From contig JAXCGZ010011699.1 in the NCBI GenBank assembly GCA_037179515.1, positions 52,501 through 65,000 on the forward strand: a stretch of 12,500 nucleotides of DNA, written 5' to 3'. Both the position numbers and the translations under genes were made by a program. The stretch comes from Halocaridina rubra. Lineage: Eukaryota > Arthropoda > Malacostraca > Decapoda > Atyidae. Below are positions 1 through 9,545 of the stretch, in pieces (position 1 is the first letter of the stretch; every line of letters starts with the position of its first letter). A model generated the notes under the pieces. The model ran no database searches. It had not been told where the DNA came from and saw only the letters and a list, made by a program, of their open reading frames with translations.

Positions 1-703
<703 letters not shown>

Positions 704-953
704 TAATCAACTTAAAATAAAACAGATAAAGCAGCAATAACAGCAACAATTATGAAATATGATAATGATAATAATACGTACATATACACATATACACATG
801 CCTCATTTCCCCTTGTAAGGGGGGTGACCGAGCCAAGAAATACGAATTCACCATGATCCACACACACCTTAACCACTCCTCTCAGCTCCTTGGGGATAAA
901 AGGGTGCCGTGTCTGCCCCCTTCCATCCTGCTTGGATCAACGACAAGGTTGGT

Positions 954-1002
954 GGGTAAGGATATTCTACCATGAGACCCGACAGCTGCAGCTGCCTTAC
1001 CC
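954..1002 (-). other. Inverted repeat in the 3' untranslated region of the RTE-like element
   Basis: GGGTAAGG (954-961) and CCTTACCC (995-1002) form perfect 8-bp arms. The loop contains a 12-bp perfect palindrome, CAGCTGCAGCTG (983-994). In some LINEs a 3' stem-loop is recognised by the cognate reverse transcriptase. That role is only inferred here from position. Confidence 0.5.
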
Positions 1003-1094
1003 CCACCGCTTCATCACAGCACAACTTCCCTCATAACCGTCCACTGCAGTTCACTGAGCTAGCAGGTGCGATAAATACCTTTGGGAAACGTCAT

Positions 1095-1534
1095 TAATGC
1101 ACAATCTTCCTTCACTCATTCCCATCTCTTGCATGCACTTTTCCCTGTTACAGTAACATTCCACTTGCATTCAGTGCTTTTTTCACACCATCTATCTATC
1201 TCATTCTAGGTTTCCCTTTTGACTTAACTCCAATCGCTTCTGCACTACACAATATCTTCACTATTCATTCATCACTCATCCTTTCCATGTTTTCAAACCA
1301 ACTCAACACTCTTTGATCTAACCTATCAGACAGCTGCATTACAACACCCGTTCCCTGCCTGACATCTTCATTTCTTACACTATCAATTCTAGATTCGCCA
1401 AGCATACCTCTCAAACACCTCATCTCCATTACATTCAACTTGTTCCTTTCATCCTCTCTTGCATTCCAAGTCTCTGCGCCACACAATCCTGTCAGCACAA
1501 TCACACCTTCATATAGCCTTCTCTTTGCATGCAT
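1095..1534 (-). pseudogene. C-terminal region of the RTE-like element
   Basis: Minus-strand translation reads LYEGVIVLTGLCGAETWN, then LNVMEMRCLRGMLG, a DRLDQRVLSWFENMERM segment (stop at 1265-1267), and a continuation with KGKPRMR and DGVKKALNASGM down to about 1095. This matches the region after the polymerase in many one-ORF LINEs, where a Y-GAE-W motif precedes a conserved MRCLR helix. In-frame stops occur after MERMSDE, within PRMR-*-IDGV and near the end. About 15 residues expected between the thumb and the LYEG motif seem to be missing (1535-1588), consistent with a small deletion. The coding part ends around 1095 and is followed by the 3' untranslated region. Confidence 0.82.
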
Positions 1535-1588
1535 TCCTTAATATCTATTTCTCATTACACTTTTCAACCCATCTAGTCATTTACTTGC

Positions 1589-2640
1589 TTACTTCAACCT
1601 GTGATTTACCTCTACATCCATTCGTCCACTCCTTGATACATGAGACACCAGATTCTTAAAACTCTCAACTTCTTCAAGCAACTCTCCATTCACTCCTACA
1701 TTCAATCTGCCAACATTAACACTCTTCGTGTATCTCATGACTGTACTTTTACCAATATTCATCACGAACATGCTTCTTTCACACACACTAATAAACTCAG
1801 TCACCAAATGAATCAATTAATTTTCAGTATCAGCCACCAGTACAGTACCATCTGCAAATAGCAACTGACTCAATTTCCAGAACCTTCCACCCTCACCCAC
1901 TAGTTCCAAGCCTCTGTCTAATACTCTTTCATTTACTTCCCTCACGACTCCATCCATATACACATTAAACAACCATGACGACATTACCCAACCTTTGACG
2001 AAACCCAACATTCACCTCAAACCAATCAATCATGCCACTTCCAACTCTCACGCATGCTCTACTATTCATGTAAAAACTTTTCATTGCATTCAATAAACTT
2101 TCACTTATTCCATATAGTTGCAACACACTCCACAATCCCTCTCTATCTACCCTGTCATACACTTTCTCTAAATCCACAAAGGCTCAAAAAGTGTCCCTAC
2201 CTTTCTCCAAGAACCTCTCACACACCTGTCTTACCGCAAACACTTGATCAACACCTCCTCTTACTCTACTGAACACACACTGTTCTTCCCCAATCAATCT
2301 CTCAGTATTTTTCCTAATTCTCTCGATTAATACTCTTCCATATACCTTACCAACAACACTCAGCAAACTAATTCCCCTAAAGCTAATACACTCATACTTA
2401 TCTCCCATCTATTTGTATAGTAGAGCTACACATGCACTCCTTCAAACAACTGAGACCCTCCATTTCCTGAAACATACATTCAACAACCTAACCATCAATT
2501 TTACTAATGCCTCCACATCTTTTCACAAGAATTCATCATGACACCCTTCTATCCATGGTGCTTTACCAGCTTTCGTTGCTATCAATGCCAAACATACCTC
2601 CTCTTTTGTTATAACTATCATTCTCATCTCCTAACATTGG
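1589..2640 (-). pseudogene. Reverse transcriptase domain of the RTE-like element, catalytically dead
   Basis: Polymerase motifs appear in order on the minus strand: KAGKAP (about 2560); a GDKYE..FRGISLLSVVGKVYGR segment (from 2408); GEEQC followed by a degraded fingers box; motif A DLEKVYDR with its Asp (about 2150-2175); motif B region GFRQ, then WVMSSWLFNVYMDG (about 1940-2000); and motif C FADG (1847-1858). The protein would copy element RNA into DNA at the nicked target. The second Asp of the FADD catalytic box is Gly (GGT at 1847-1849), which removes an essential metal ligand. TGA at 2184-2186 replaces a Trp codon just before motif A. A single-base insertion at about 1998-2004 shifts the frame at motif B. 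The thumb segment (1589-1816) includes VNVGRLNV and ends at a stop. Confidence 0.9.
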
Positions 2641-2689
2641 CAATCTCCATTTGTTTTCCACAGCCACAATATCTGCCTCTCTATGATCT

Positions 2690-3135
2690 TCCTCATTCAT
2701 CAGGCTCTTGAAATATTAACCCCATATCTCTCTCACCTTTATTTCATCCATTAGCAATTGCCCATCTATGCCTTTCGCCCTCTCCTCCCCACCACATTCA
2801 CCTTTCCTTACTCTTTTCACTTCCTTCCAAAACATCTTTTTATTCTTTTCAAAAGTCTCATACAAGCATCTTCCCCACCTTACATCCGCTTCTCTCTTTG
2901 CCTCACTCACCACGTGCTTTGCTAACCTCCTCTTTACACAATACCTTTTATACGTCTCTACATTACCTACCTGTAACCATACCTCATAAGCTCGCCTCTT
3001 TTCAGCCACTACTGCACTCACCTGCTCAGTCCACCATTCACTACCTTTCCTTTTACTTCCACCAGGTTGTATCCTTCCACACACTGCCTCAGCACACTTC
3101 AAATTCCTCATTGAAACAGCCCCATTCTTCTTCCA
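2690..3135 (-). pseudogene. Linker between endonuclease and reverse transcriptase of the RTE-like element
   Basis: The longest open stretch of this element (131 residues, 2716-3111) lies here. It is rich in Lys, Arg, Glu and Trp, with the recognisable sequence KRKGSEWW near residue 21, repeated alanine/arginine helices, and KKMFWKEVKRVRKGE near residue 90. It ends at VREIWG followed by a TAA. Such charged helical linkers sit between endonuclease and polymerase domains in APE-type LINEs and probably help bind nucleic acid. Two compensating frameshifts near 3100-3190 join it to the endonuclease. Downstream, in a shifted frame (about 2480-2640), a KAGKAP box marks the approach to the polymerase. 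Confidence 0.82.
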
Positions 3136-3179
3136 CTCCCTCCTCCACTTTCTTTTTCACTACATTCCACACATTCTCA

Positions 3180-4011
3180 CATTAGCCTTATACTCACAGT
3201 CTTTCTCTTTCTTATACAATTCATTCACTTTTAGCACCTCCCTTCTTTTGCTTCTCCTCTTTCTCCACTTTTCTTCCACTCTCACTCTACTTTCCACTAA
3301 ATAAGGATCAGATATTCCACCACTAGCTCCTCACAGTACATTCACATCCAATGCTCTTCTGATCACCCTCCTGTTCACCACAAGATAATCCATTAATGCT
3401 CTGTCAACTACTCTTCCAATCTCCACTCTGATCCATGTACAGTTTTTCTCATTGTTCATTTTAAATACAGTATTAGAAATCAACATCTCTTTCTCGATAC
3501 ACATTTCTAACATTTTCTCTCCACTCTCATTTCTACCAGGCACTGCATACTTCCAAATTACACCATACACTTGCTCATTCCCTACTCTGGCATTCTAATC
3601 TCCCATCAACACCACATTCACATTCATTCCCAAGTCTTCCACACACTGGTTCAATATCATCCAAAATTCTTCTCTTTCTTCCTAACTCTTCTCACTGCCA
3701 GGGCCATTTGTGCTCACAAATGCCCAAGCCTCGCATCCCATCCTCAATTTAGTCAATATTATTCAATAAGATGCTTCCCTCCATTCTACCACACACTTAT
3801 TCATCTCTTCACTTAATAACAGAGCCATTCACTCTCTTCCTCTCCCCTTCTCAACTCCATACACCCTACCTAGCACTCTCCCAAATGTCACCTCACCATT
3901 CCCTTTTATCTTAGTTTCGCTCAGTGCAAGTACATCTATCTTTCTCTCCACAAACATACTCTCTATCACCTCCCTCTTACTTACATTTACACTACAACCA
4001 CGCACATTCAG
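3180..4011 (-). pseudogene. AP-endonuclease domain of the RTE-like element, inactivated
   Basis: One minus-strand frame can be followed from 4011 to about 3180. It starts with LNVRG (active-site Asn codon 4006-4008), then ALSETK (catalytic Glu codon 3916-3918), a WAFVST-GPGSE segment, the GD-x-NARVG box (3582-3603) and a DRALMDY segment (about 3390). It ends in the SDH-type box before LVES. In intact endonucleases this domain nicks the target DNA to prime reverse transcription. Here the frame has at least five internal stops, including TAG at 3595-3597 in place of the Leu of GDLNA. The catalytic His of SDH is Pro (CCT, 3304-3306). Apart from the stops, the reading frame is collinear over more than 700 bp, which supports point-mutation decay rather than rearrangement. 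Confidence 0.88.
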
Positions 4012-4140
4012 AGACCATATTACTAGGGTTCTGACCGGATCTCTCCTGGCAGAATATCATCACATCTCTTGGCTATTCGTAGGAAGTAAAATACAGAAGA
4101 GGGGATTCCCAGTCCCCCACTTCACCCCATGTAGTCGACT

Positions 4141-4768
<628 letters not shown>

Positions 4769-4781
4769 TAATATTACACCT

Positions 4782-4853
4782 CATACTGCCAGGCTTAGAA
4801 CTTGGTACCTGTAGAACAAGAGTCAACATCGTATCGCACTAAGCCATAGAAGT
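4782..4853 (-). repeat. tRNA-like sequence, probable SINE head with (ATT)n tail
   Basis: On the minus strand TGGCTTAGTGCG (4835-4846) fits the RNA polymerase III A box, and AGTTCTAAGCC (4792-4802) is a close B box. The 32-nt spacing is normal for tRNA genes. Between them GTTGA/TCTAC can pair at 4 of 5 positions around a 7-nt loop, CTCTTGT, which would present a CTT (Lys-type) anticodon. The T stem CCAAG/CCTGG pairs at 4 of 5 positions. The acceptor stem does not pair, so this is not a working tRNA. Immediately 3' on the same strand the sequence runs into the (ATT)n tract, the arrangement of a tRNA-derived SINE with a simple-repeat tail. A stand-alone tRNA pseudogene is the alternative. Confidence 0.55.
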
Positions 4854-5870
4854 TGCAAAAGAGAGATAATTGAAACTTATGCTAAAGTAGCAGAAATATA
4901 GAGGGTATTATTGCACATTTCATTTCTGAGTTTTACTTCTCTACCGATCCATCACTGACCAGAACACACATTTAAGACTTCTCCTTAATATTGATGGAGG
5001 CTAATTTAATAAAGGAAAATAATATTGCAATCACACATTTCAATAATTAAAAATATTTGGCGTTTCACTGATGGGATTTTAACATGGAACTGGTAGATTA
5101 GTTTCCTCATCAAAAGGAAAATTGTGTGTATTTTTCAGCACTTGCAAAAGGTCTCGATTGTGTCAGATCATGAGTCTTATCTTTTGTCTCGATTAGTGAC
5201 TTCTACATATTTCTTTTTACTTAAGATAATAAAGAATTTGTTAGCCTTACATAGCAATAACAAATGACACTCTTTAAAGGAGTGGTAATATGCAATAACA
5301 TCCAGTTTTCATCTACGGTAAATCTTATTTCTTGGTTCAAGCTTATATATTTATATAACTTTTTGCTTAACTCTGCATGCCAATGTATTTCTATCTATGT
5401 TTGCGTTTTTCTATCAGTCATCCTTGCATGTCTGCTGTAAGGTCAATATCCTTGTTCCTCTCTACCTGAGGTTATTGGTACCGTTTTGATTTTTACATGT
5501 TAGAAAGATGTTTCAGCTTCAAAGGAATAAGGATAGTAGCCGAAGATCAAAAGTCTATCTCACTTCCTGGAGTTGAATTTTTATGTGATTACGCAGTGGT
5601 TCTCAGGATATTACGATAAGTAAATATGATCAAAATGTAAAAGATATAACTACTTTTAAAATCTTTTTATTCATCAACAATTGCAGTTTCATTCTACTTG
5701 CTTGTTTGCGGAATTTTCTTTCCCATGACAATCCCTCCATCTTCTTTATTTGCTCCTCATTAAAGAAAAATTTCGAAGAAATAAGATTAAAAAGGAAATT
5801 TCATCTATCAGCATTTTTGAGCAATTAGATCAGGTTCATTATTATACAAGGCGATCTATATCAAGACGGA
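4854..5870. other. AT-rich sequence with no recognised gene
   Basis: About 1 kb with no long reading frame and no motif I recognise on either strand. The only local pattern is two near-identical TCTCGATT(A)GTG words about 40 bp apart near 5152 and 5196. The apparent open frame at its right end is carried by the TTC repeat. Confidence 0.6.
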
Positions 5871-6154
5871 TCTTCTTCTTCTTCTTCTTCTTCTTCTTCT
5901 TCTTCTTCTTCTTCTTCTTCTTCTTCTTCTTCTTCTTCTTCTTCTTCTTTTCTTCTTTTCTTCTTCTTCTTCTTCTTCTTCTTCTTCTTCTTCTTCTTCT
6001 TCTTCTTCTTCTTCTTCTTCTTCTTCTTCTTCTTCTTCTTCTTCTTCTTTTCTTCTTTTCTTCTTCTTCTTCTTCTTCTTCTTCTTCTTCTTCTTCTTCT
6101 TCTTCTTCTTCTTCTTCTTCTTCTTCTTCTTCTTCTTCTTCTTCTTCTTCTTCT
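5871..6154. repeat. (TTC)n / (GAA)n microsatellite with internal duplication
   Basis: 284 bp of pure pyrimidine on the plus strand. It consists of TTC units broken only by two identical blocks where TTTTC-TTC-TTTTC replaces the register, at 5941-5960 and 6041-6060, exactly 100 bp apart. The remaining stretches are perfect. Homopurine/homopyrimidine GAA repeats of this length can form triplex DNA. Poly-Ser/Phe/Leu and poly-Arg/Lys/Glu frames across it are not genes. Confidence 0.97.
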
Positions 6155-6310
6155 CATGTAATTTTACTTATTCGTGACTCTTTCCACTTGGTTAACGGTG
6201 CTTGGGCAGTTTCTATTTAATTGGGTCCCGTCGGTATATGCAAATATATATCGCCTTCTACATTCTGTGGCATCCGTGGCCCACACACCAAAGCCTCCCT
6301 ATTTTAACCA

Positions 6311-7167
6311 TTAACTACTAATAATATAATCCAAATTTCTTGGAAGAACCTCGGCTGCAGCAGCATGGACAGCCAGTTGTAGAGAGTGACATACGCAACG
6401 AATCAAAACAAGATTAGGGACCTCCACTTTCAACTGTTCATAGATGCCATTATTCACACCTACCATAACATTGGCATTGTCTGTTCCAAGGCCTTTCAAG
6501 TTCTTGATATTCAGTCCAAAATCATGCAAGGTCTCTTTTAAGCAGCCACAATCCCACTTGCATTGCATTCTTCTAGTTTTGTTAAGCTTAGAAAAGTAGA
6601 CACTATCTGGCCTCTCATTTCGTCATGGTAAATTATTGCTATTCCAAGATATTTATTAATGGTGATATCTGTTGATTCATCTATCAGTAAACTAAAAGCA
6701 CTATCACCAACCGAATTCTTTAAGTCACTTATGAAATGAGGATACAAAACATTCTTTAATATAGCACTACACTTGGATCTCTTAATCTTTGCCATCGATG
6801 CTATTTTGCTATCAGTGAAGCATGCCTTGCATAATCATTCAAGTGATCGCAAGTTGATACTGAGGTATGTTCTGCAATAAACAATGCTATACGCCCTTCT
6901 GCAATCTGAGATTCACTTGATTTTCTTAAAGGCTTAAATGGTATTGTAAGCTGTCTTGCATTGGATGAATCGGCATTTGCCCTGTGTTTTTTTGTTTTCC
7001 CGTGAGCTTTCAAATCACATAACATAGGCACAAGAACGCACTGACAAAGTTTACAATTAGGCACACTTCCACCACTTCCCTTCTTTTTTACAGTTAACCC
7101 AATGTTTTAATTCTTCAACTTGAAGCCACTCCCTTCGAAAATTCTGTGTATATTGCGTCTTAGGCAT
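6311..7167 (-). pseudogene. hAT transposase, partial, three frameshifts
   Basis: The likely start is ATG at 7165-7167, giving MPKTQYTQNFRREWLQ. After a frameshift near 7065-7085 comes a zinc-finger-like C-x2-C-x13-H-x5-H (CKLC..H..H, about 6980-7056), as in BED-type DNA-binding domains. A second frameshift near 6820 leads to TDSKIASMAKIKRSKCSAI and the first catalytic box LLIDESTD (Asp codon 6679-6681). A third, at about 6550-6557, leads to GLGTDNANVMVGVNNG, which carries the second catalytic Asp, and then CVCHSLQLAVHAA. Translation ends at a TAA near 6311. hAT transposases excise and insert DNA by a DDE mechanism; the final Glu domain is missing here. Motif spacing is normal apart from the frameshifts, so the decay is by small indels. 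Confidence 0.85.
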
Positions 7168-7482
7168 TTTGAATATTGATTCAATATACCGGTATAGTAC
7201 CAGCGATCGTCAACCTCAATCAACAATGACTGCCTTCGTGGGTCCGATTACACTCTACAGATCGCCTCTGTCCAGACATTGGTTGGCAGGGACAAAACAA
7301 ACTTAAGTAGGAATCATGAGTGATACGTGTATGGTATGTTAGTTGGTAATTTTTTGCAACTGGTACTTGGAAATACAAGCATTAAGTATCATTCTACTAC
7401 AATTTGATTTTTGTGAATCGGATTGGAATAATATAATTAATGAGATGATAACATGTTTAAAAAAACAAAACAAAACAGAAAG

Positions 7483-7603
7483 CCGCTAAACATTTTCATA
7501 CAAAGTTAAAATGTCCAACTAGCAGCTTAACTTATTTTCTTCCAGCTAGATTTAAGTAAAAAGATCCAAATCTAGCTGGAAAACCGCTAAAATGGCAACA
7601 CTA
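7483..7603 (-). repeat. Apparent hAT 5' terminal and subterminal repeats
   Basis: Read on the minus strand, the putative tip is TAGTGTTGCCATTTTAGCGG (7584-7603), similar to the AGTGTTGCCA termini of hAT elements. Inside it, 14-bp perfect inverted arms TTCCAGCTAGATTT (7540-7553) and its complement (7568-7581) flank a 14-nt spacer. CCGCTAAA on the plus strand occurs at 7583-7590 and again at 7483-7490. A TAGC/CTAG-G core recurs five times, which fits clustered transposase-binding sites. The 8 bases just outside (7604-7611) would be the target duplication, but no second copy is visible. Confidence 0.6.
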
Positions 7604-7833
7604 CCAATTATATATCTTGTATCACTTAGAAAGTCTTTTTCTGTTCAGATATTCTAATTTTAAGCATATCAGCTGTATCTACGCTCATAGCCTCCATTAC
7701 TGACATTTGATAAACGGATTCACACATAATATTCAACGGAAAGAAAGTTGCTATGTCATTGAGTTTAAAAATACTTTAGGTATAAAAACAGGAAACTCAA
7801 TTTTTTAAGTGCATGCCCCAATAAATAATTATA

Positions 7834-8527
7834 TTGTATACGCTATTTCATCGCGCATATTCATTATCTTCAAATTATTTACTTTTTGATAATGAAATCG
7901 AATTTTTAAAGACATTCTTTCATAATAATGGATATTCCGTACCGATATTTTACAGCCATTTAAAACGTTTCTTCAACTCAAAATATTTATCAAGGGAACT
8001 GTCTTTGGACGCACAAAGTGTAAAAGTATACAAAATTACCTTATAGTTCATAATACATTAATAAATTATTCATAAGAGTTATTTAGCAAATTCTAAGAAA
8101 GTTCTATTCTCAAATTAGCTTAAAAAAAAATTTATTTAACCACTTCAGAATTAAAAATATATTAAATAACAGTCGTAACTATGAAACAGCTGATTCTCTC
8201 ATGTGTTCCTCCATTGTTTATAGTTATAAATGCCTAGATTGTTTATTTGAGTACGTTGGCTCCACCTCTATGAGCTCACTTCTAGGGGTGGATGAGCACA
8301 GAGGAGTCAGTACACGAACGAAGAAGCAACTGGTAAGACCTTTAAATTTAAGTATTTGAGAACATGTTTTTACCTGTAACAGCTTCTTTAATGCAAATAA
8401 GTTTACGGTATTATATAAAAATAACAATATACTCGAACTTAGGATTGCTGAATCAATGTTTATAAAAATAAGAAACCCAAAAGCACTCAACCAAGATAGC
8501 TCATCTCTCCTGTTACTTCTATTTTAA
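7834..8527 (+). pseudogene. Penelope-type RT thumb plus GIY-YIG endonuclease, frameshifted
   Basis: The first block (7834-8046) reads LYTLFHRAYSLSSNYLLF, then EIEFLKTFFHNNGY and LKRFFNSKYLS, a typical Penelope thumb. After a frame change between 8046 and 8144, plausibly at the nine-A run 8122-8130, the second block runs in one frame from 8144: FRIKNIL, CSSIVYSYKC, a C-x2-C pair (CLDC, 8231-8242), EYVGSTS, DEHRGVSTRTKKQL, EHVFTCNS, then LELRIAESMFIKIRNPKALNQ to TAA at 8525. GIY-YIG endonucleases nick target DNA for these elements. Only one stop (TGA 8357-8359) breaks this block. The Arg usually found before V-x-E-H is Gly here (GGG 8285-8287), while the Glu of the LRIAES helix is kept. The lack of an ATG in the first block fits truncation. 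Confidence 0.83.
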
Positions 8528-8745
8528 TGACTCATTTATTTGTATACATTCAATTCATCTTATATCTTTGTTACTTATTTGTTTCTAAGTTCGGTTGTCC
8601 AGTTTATGTATGTATTGTATTATTTTCAATATTGCTATTGTTATGTTAATTGCAATAATTTTCCCAAACAGATATTTTGATAATGTCCTGATGTTATGGA
8701 GACGAAACGCTAAAAATAAAAAAGGATTAAAATTATATGTATTGG
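8528..8745 (+). other. 3' untranslated region of the Penelope-like element with a hammerhead-like core
   Basis: AT-rich and non-coding. Near its end CTGATG (8688-8693) is followed ten bases later by CGAAAC (8703-8708). This is reminiscent of the CUGAUGA...GAAA core of the hammerhead ribozymes known from some Penelope-like elements. The A expected after CUGAUG is T, stem II would be very short, and I cannot place a convincing stem III or cleavage site. A relic is possible; activity is unlikely. Confidence 0.35.
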
Positions 8746-8767
8746 CTCTGTCTTCTACTCCATTACA

Positions 8768-9183
<416 letters not shown>

Positions 9184-9251
9184 AAAATTAATAATTGTAA
9201 TTATAATCGGTCAGGTTTGGATCCGATGAGTTACGTTGCATCAGATTAGAT

Positions 9252-9460
9252 TAAGTTTGATTAAGTTTGTTAAGTTGAGGTTTTGTCAGATTAAACTTGA
9301 TGAGTTTAGGTTTTGTCAGATTCAGTTTGGTAAGTTTAGGTTTTGTCAGAATAAGTTTGGTAAGTTTAGGGTTTGTCAGATTAAGTTTGGTAATTTTAGG
9401 GTTTGTCAGATTAAATTTGGTAAGTTTAGGTTTTTCCAGATTAAGTTATGCTAGTTAAGT
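9252..9460 (+). repeat. 30-bp minisatellite built from 10-bp subunits
   Basis: The word TTTGTCAGA recurs at an exact 30-bp period (9282, 9312, 9342, 9372, 9402, with a variant TTTCCAGA in the sixth unit at 9431). The unit is roughly GTTTTGTCAG-ATTAAGTTTG-GTAAGTTTAG. Its three decamers look like diverged copies of an ATTAAGTTTG-type subunit, and the left edge (9252-9280) consists mostly of that subunit. Decayed TTAGG-rich copies continue to about 9545. Since 30 is a multiple of three, a frame stays open for 72 codons and encodes a decapeptide repeat (F-x-F/V-C-Q-x-K-F-G-K), but there is no sign of a gene around it. Confidence 0.93.
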
Positions 9461-9545
9461 CTTGGTAAGTTAAAGTTCGGTTAGGTTACATTGTGTCAGA
9501 GTAGTTTAGGTTAGATTTGGCTATATTAAGTATTGTTAGGTTTAG

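Larger units (their letters stand above)
795..4140 (-). mobile_element. APE-type non-LTR retrotransposon relic (RTE-like), nearly full length
   Basis: On the minus strand, conceptual translation gives in order an apurinic-like endonuclease, a basic/coiled linker, a reverse transcriptase and a C-terminal region. This is the architecture of a one-ORF LINE. About 130 bp of apparent 5' leader (4012-4140) lies between the endonuclease and the (TAA)n tract, and about 300 bp of 3' untranslated sequence (795-1095) follows the last readable codons. Many in-frame stops, several frameshifts and two lost catalytic residues show that it is a fossil. Motif wording such as LDLEK-YDR, WLFN-YMDGVVREVN and FADD resembles elements abundant in crustacean genomes. 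I assign it to the RTE-like group with moderate confidence; another APE-type clade is possible. No target-site duplication was found because both ends merge into simple repeats. Confidence 0.88.
6311..7603 (-). mobile_element. hAT-superfamily DNA transposon relic, 3' part missing
   Basis: A minus-strand transposase relic (6311-7167) follows an apparent 5' non-coding leader (7168-7482) and a terminal/subterminal repeat zone (7483-7603). Together these make the 5' half of a hAT element. The part that should carry the last catalytic Glu and the dimerisation domain is absent, and the sequence becomes unrecognisable near 6310. I found no matching right terminus in the window, so the element is truncated or was interrupted. 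The zinc-finger, IDESTD and TDNA motifs resemble transposases with a BED-type finger that are common in arthropods. Confidence 0.83.
7740..8745 (+). mobile_element. Penelope-like retroelement relic, 5'-truncated
   Basis: Plus-strand sequence preserves the end of a Penelope-type reverse transcriptase (thumb), the connector, the GIY-YIG endonuclease, a normal end of the ORF (TAA 8525-8527) and about 215 bp of 3' untranslated sequence ending near the second (TAA)n tract. Motif order and spacing match Penelope-like elements with a C-terminal endonuclease. The left boundary is uncertain: convincing similarity starts at 7834, with weak, frameshifted similarity back to about 7740. The palm domain with its catalytic Asp residues is absent, so the copy is a truncated insertion or was cut by later events. 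Confidence 0.82.

Noticed and set aside
1459..3816. Several plus-strand Ser/His/Leu-rich frames
   Set aside because: They are antisense shadows of the minus-strand RTE-like element, whose motifs are clear.
4782..4853. Functional tRNA-Lys gene
   Set aside because: The acceptor stem does not pair and both the anticodon and T stems carry mismatches.
5750..6220. 156-codon frame with Phe/Leu/Ser runs and the Arg/Lys/Glu frame opposite it
   Set aside because: Both frames cover the (TTC)n tract. The frame switches at the two interruption blocks explain the changes of homopolymer.
9236..9454. Repeat protein with a decapeptide motif
   Set aside because: It stays open only because the minisatellite period is a multiple of three. 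The flanks have no coding signal.
9252..9460. CRISPR-like array
   Set aside because: The 30-bp units are directly contiguous with no unique spacers, and the context is eukaryotic.
9461..9545. Telomeric repeat array (TTAGG)n
   Set aside because: TTAGG words occur but not in tandem register. They are decayed minisatellite units.
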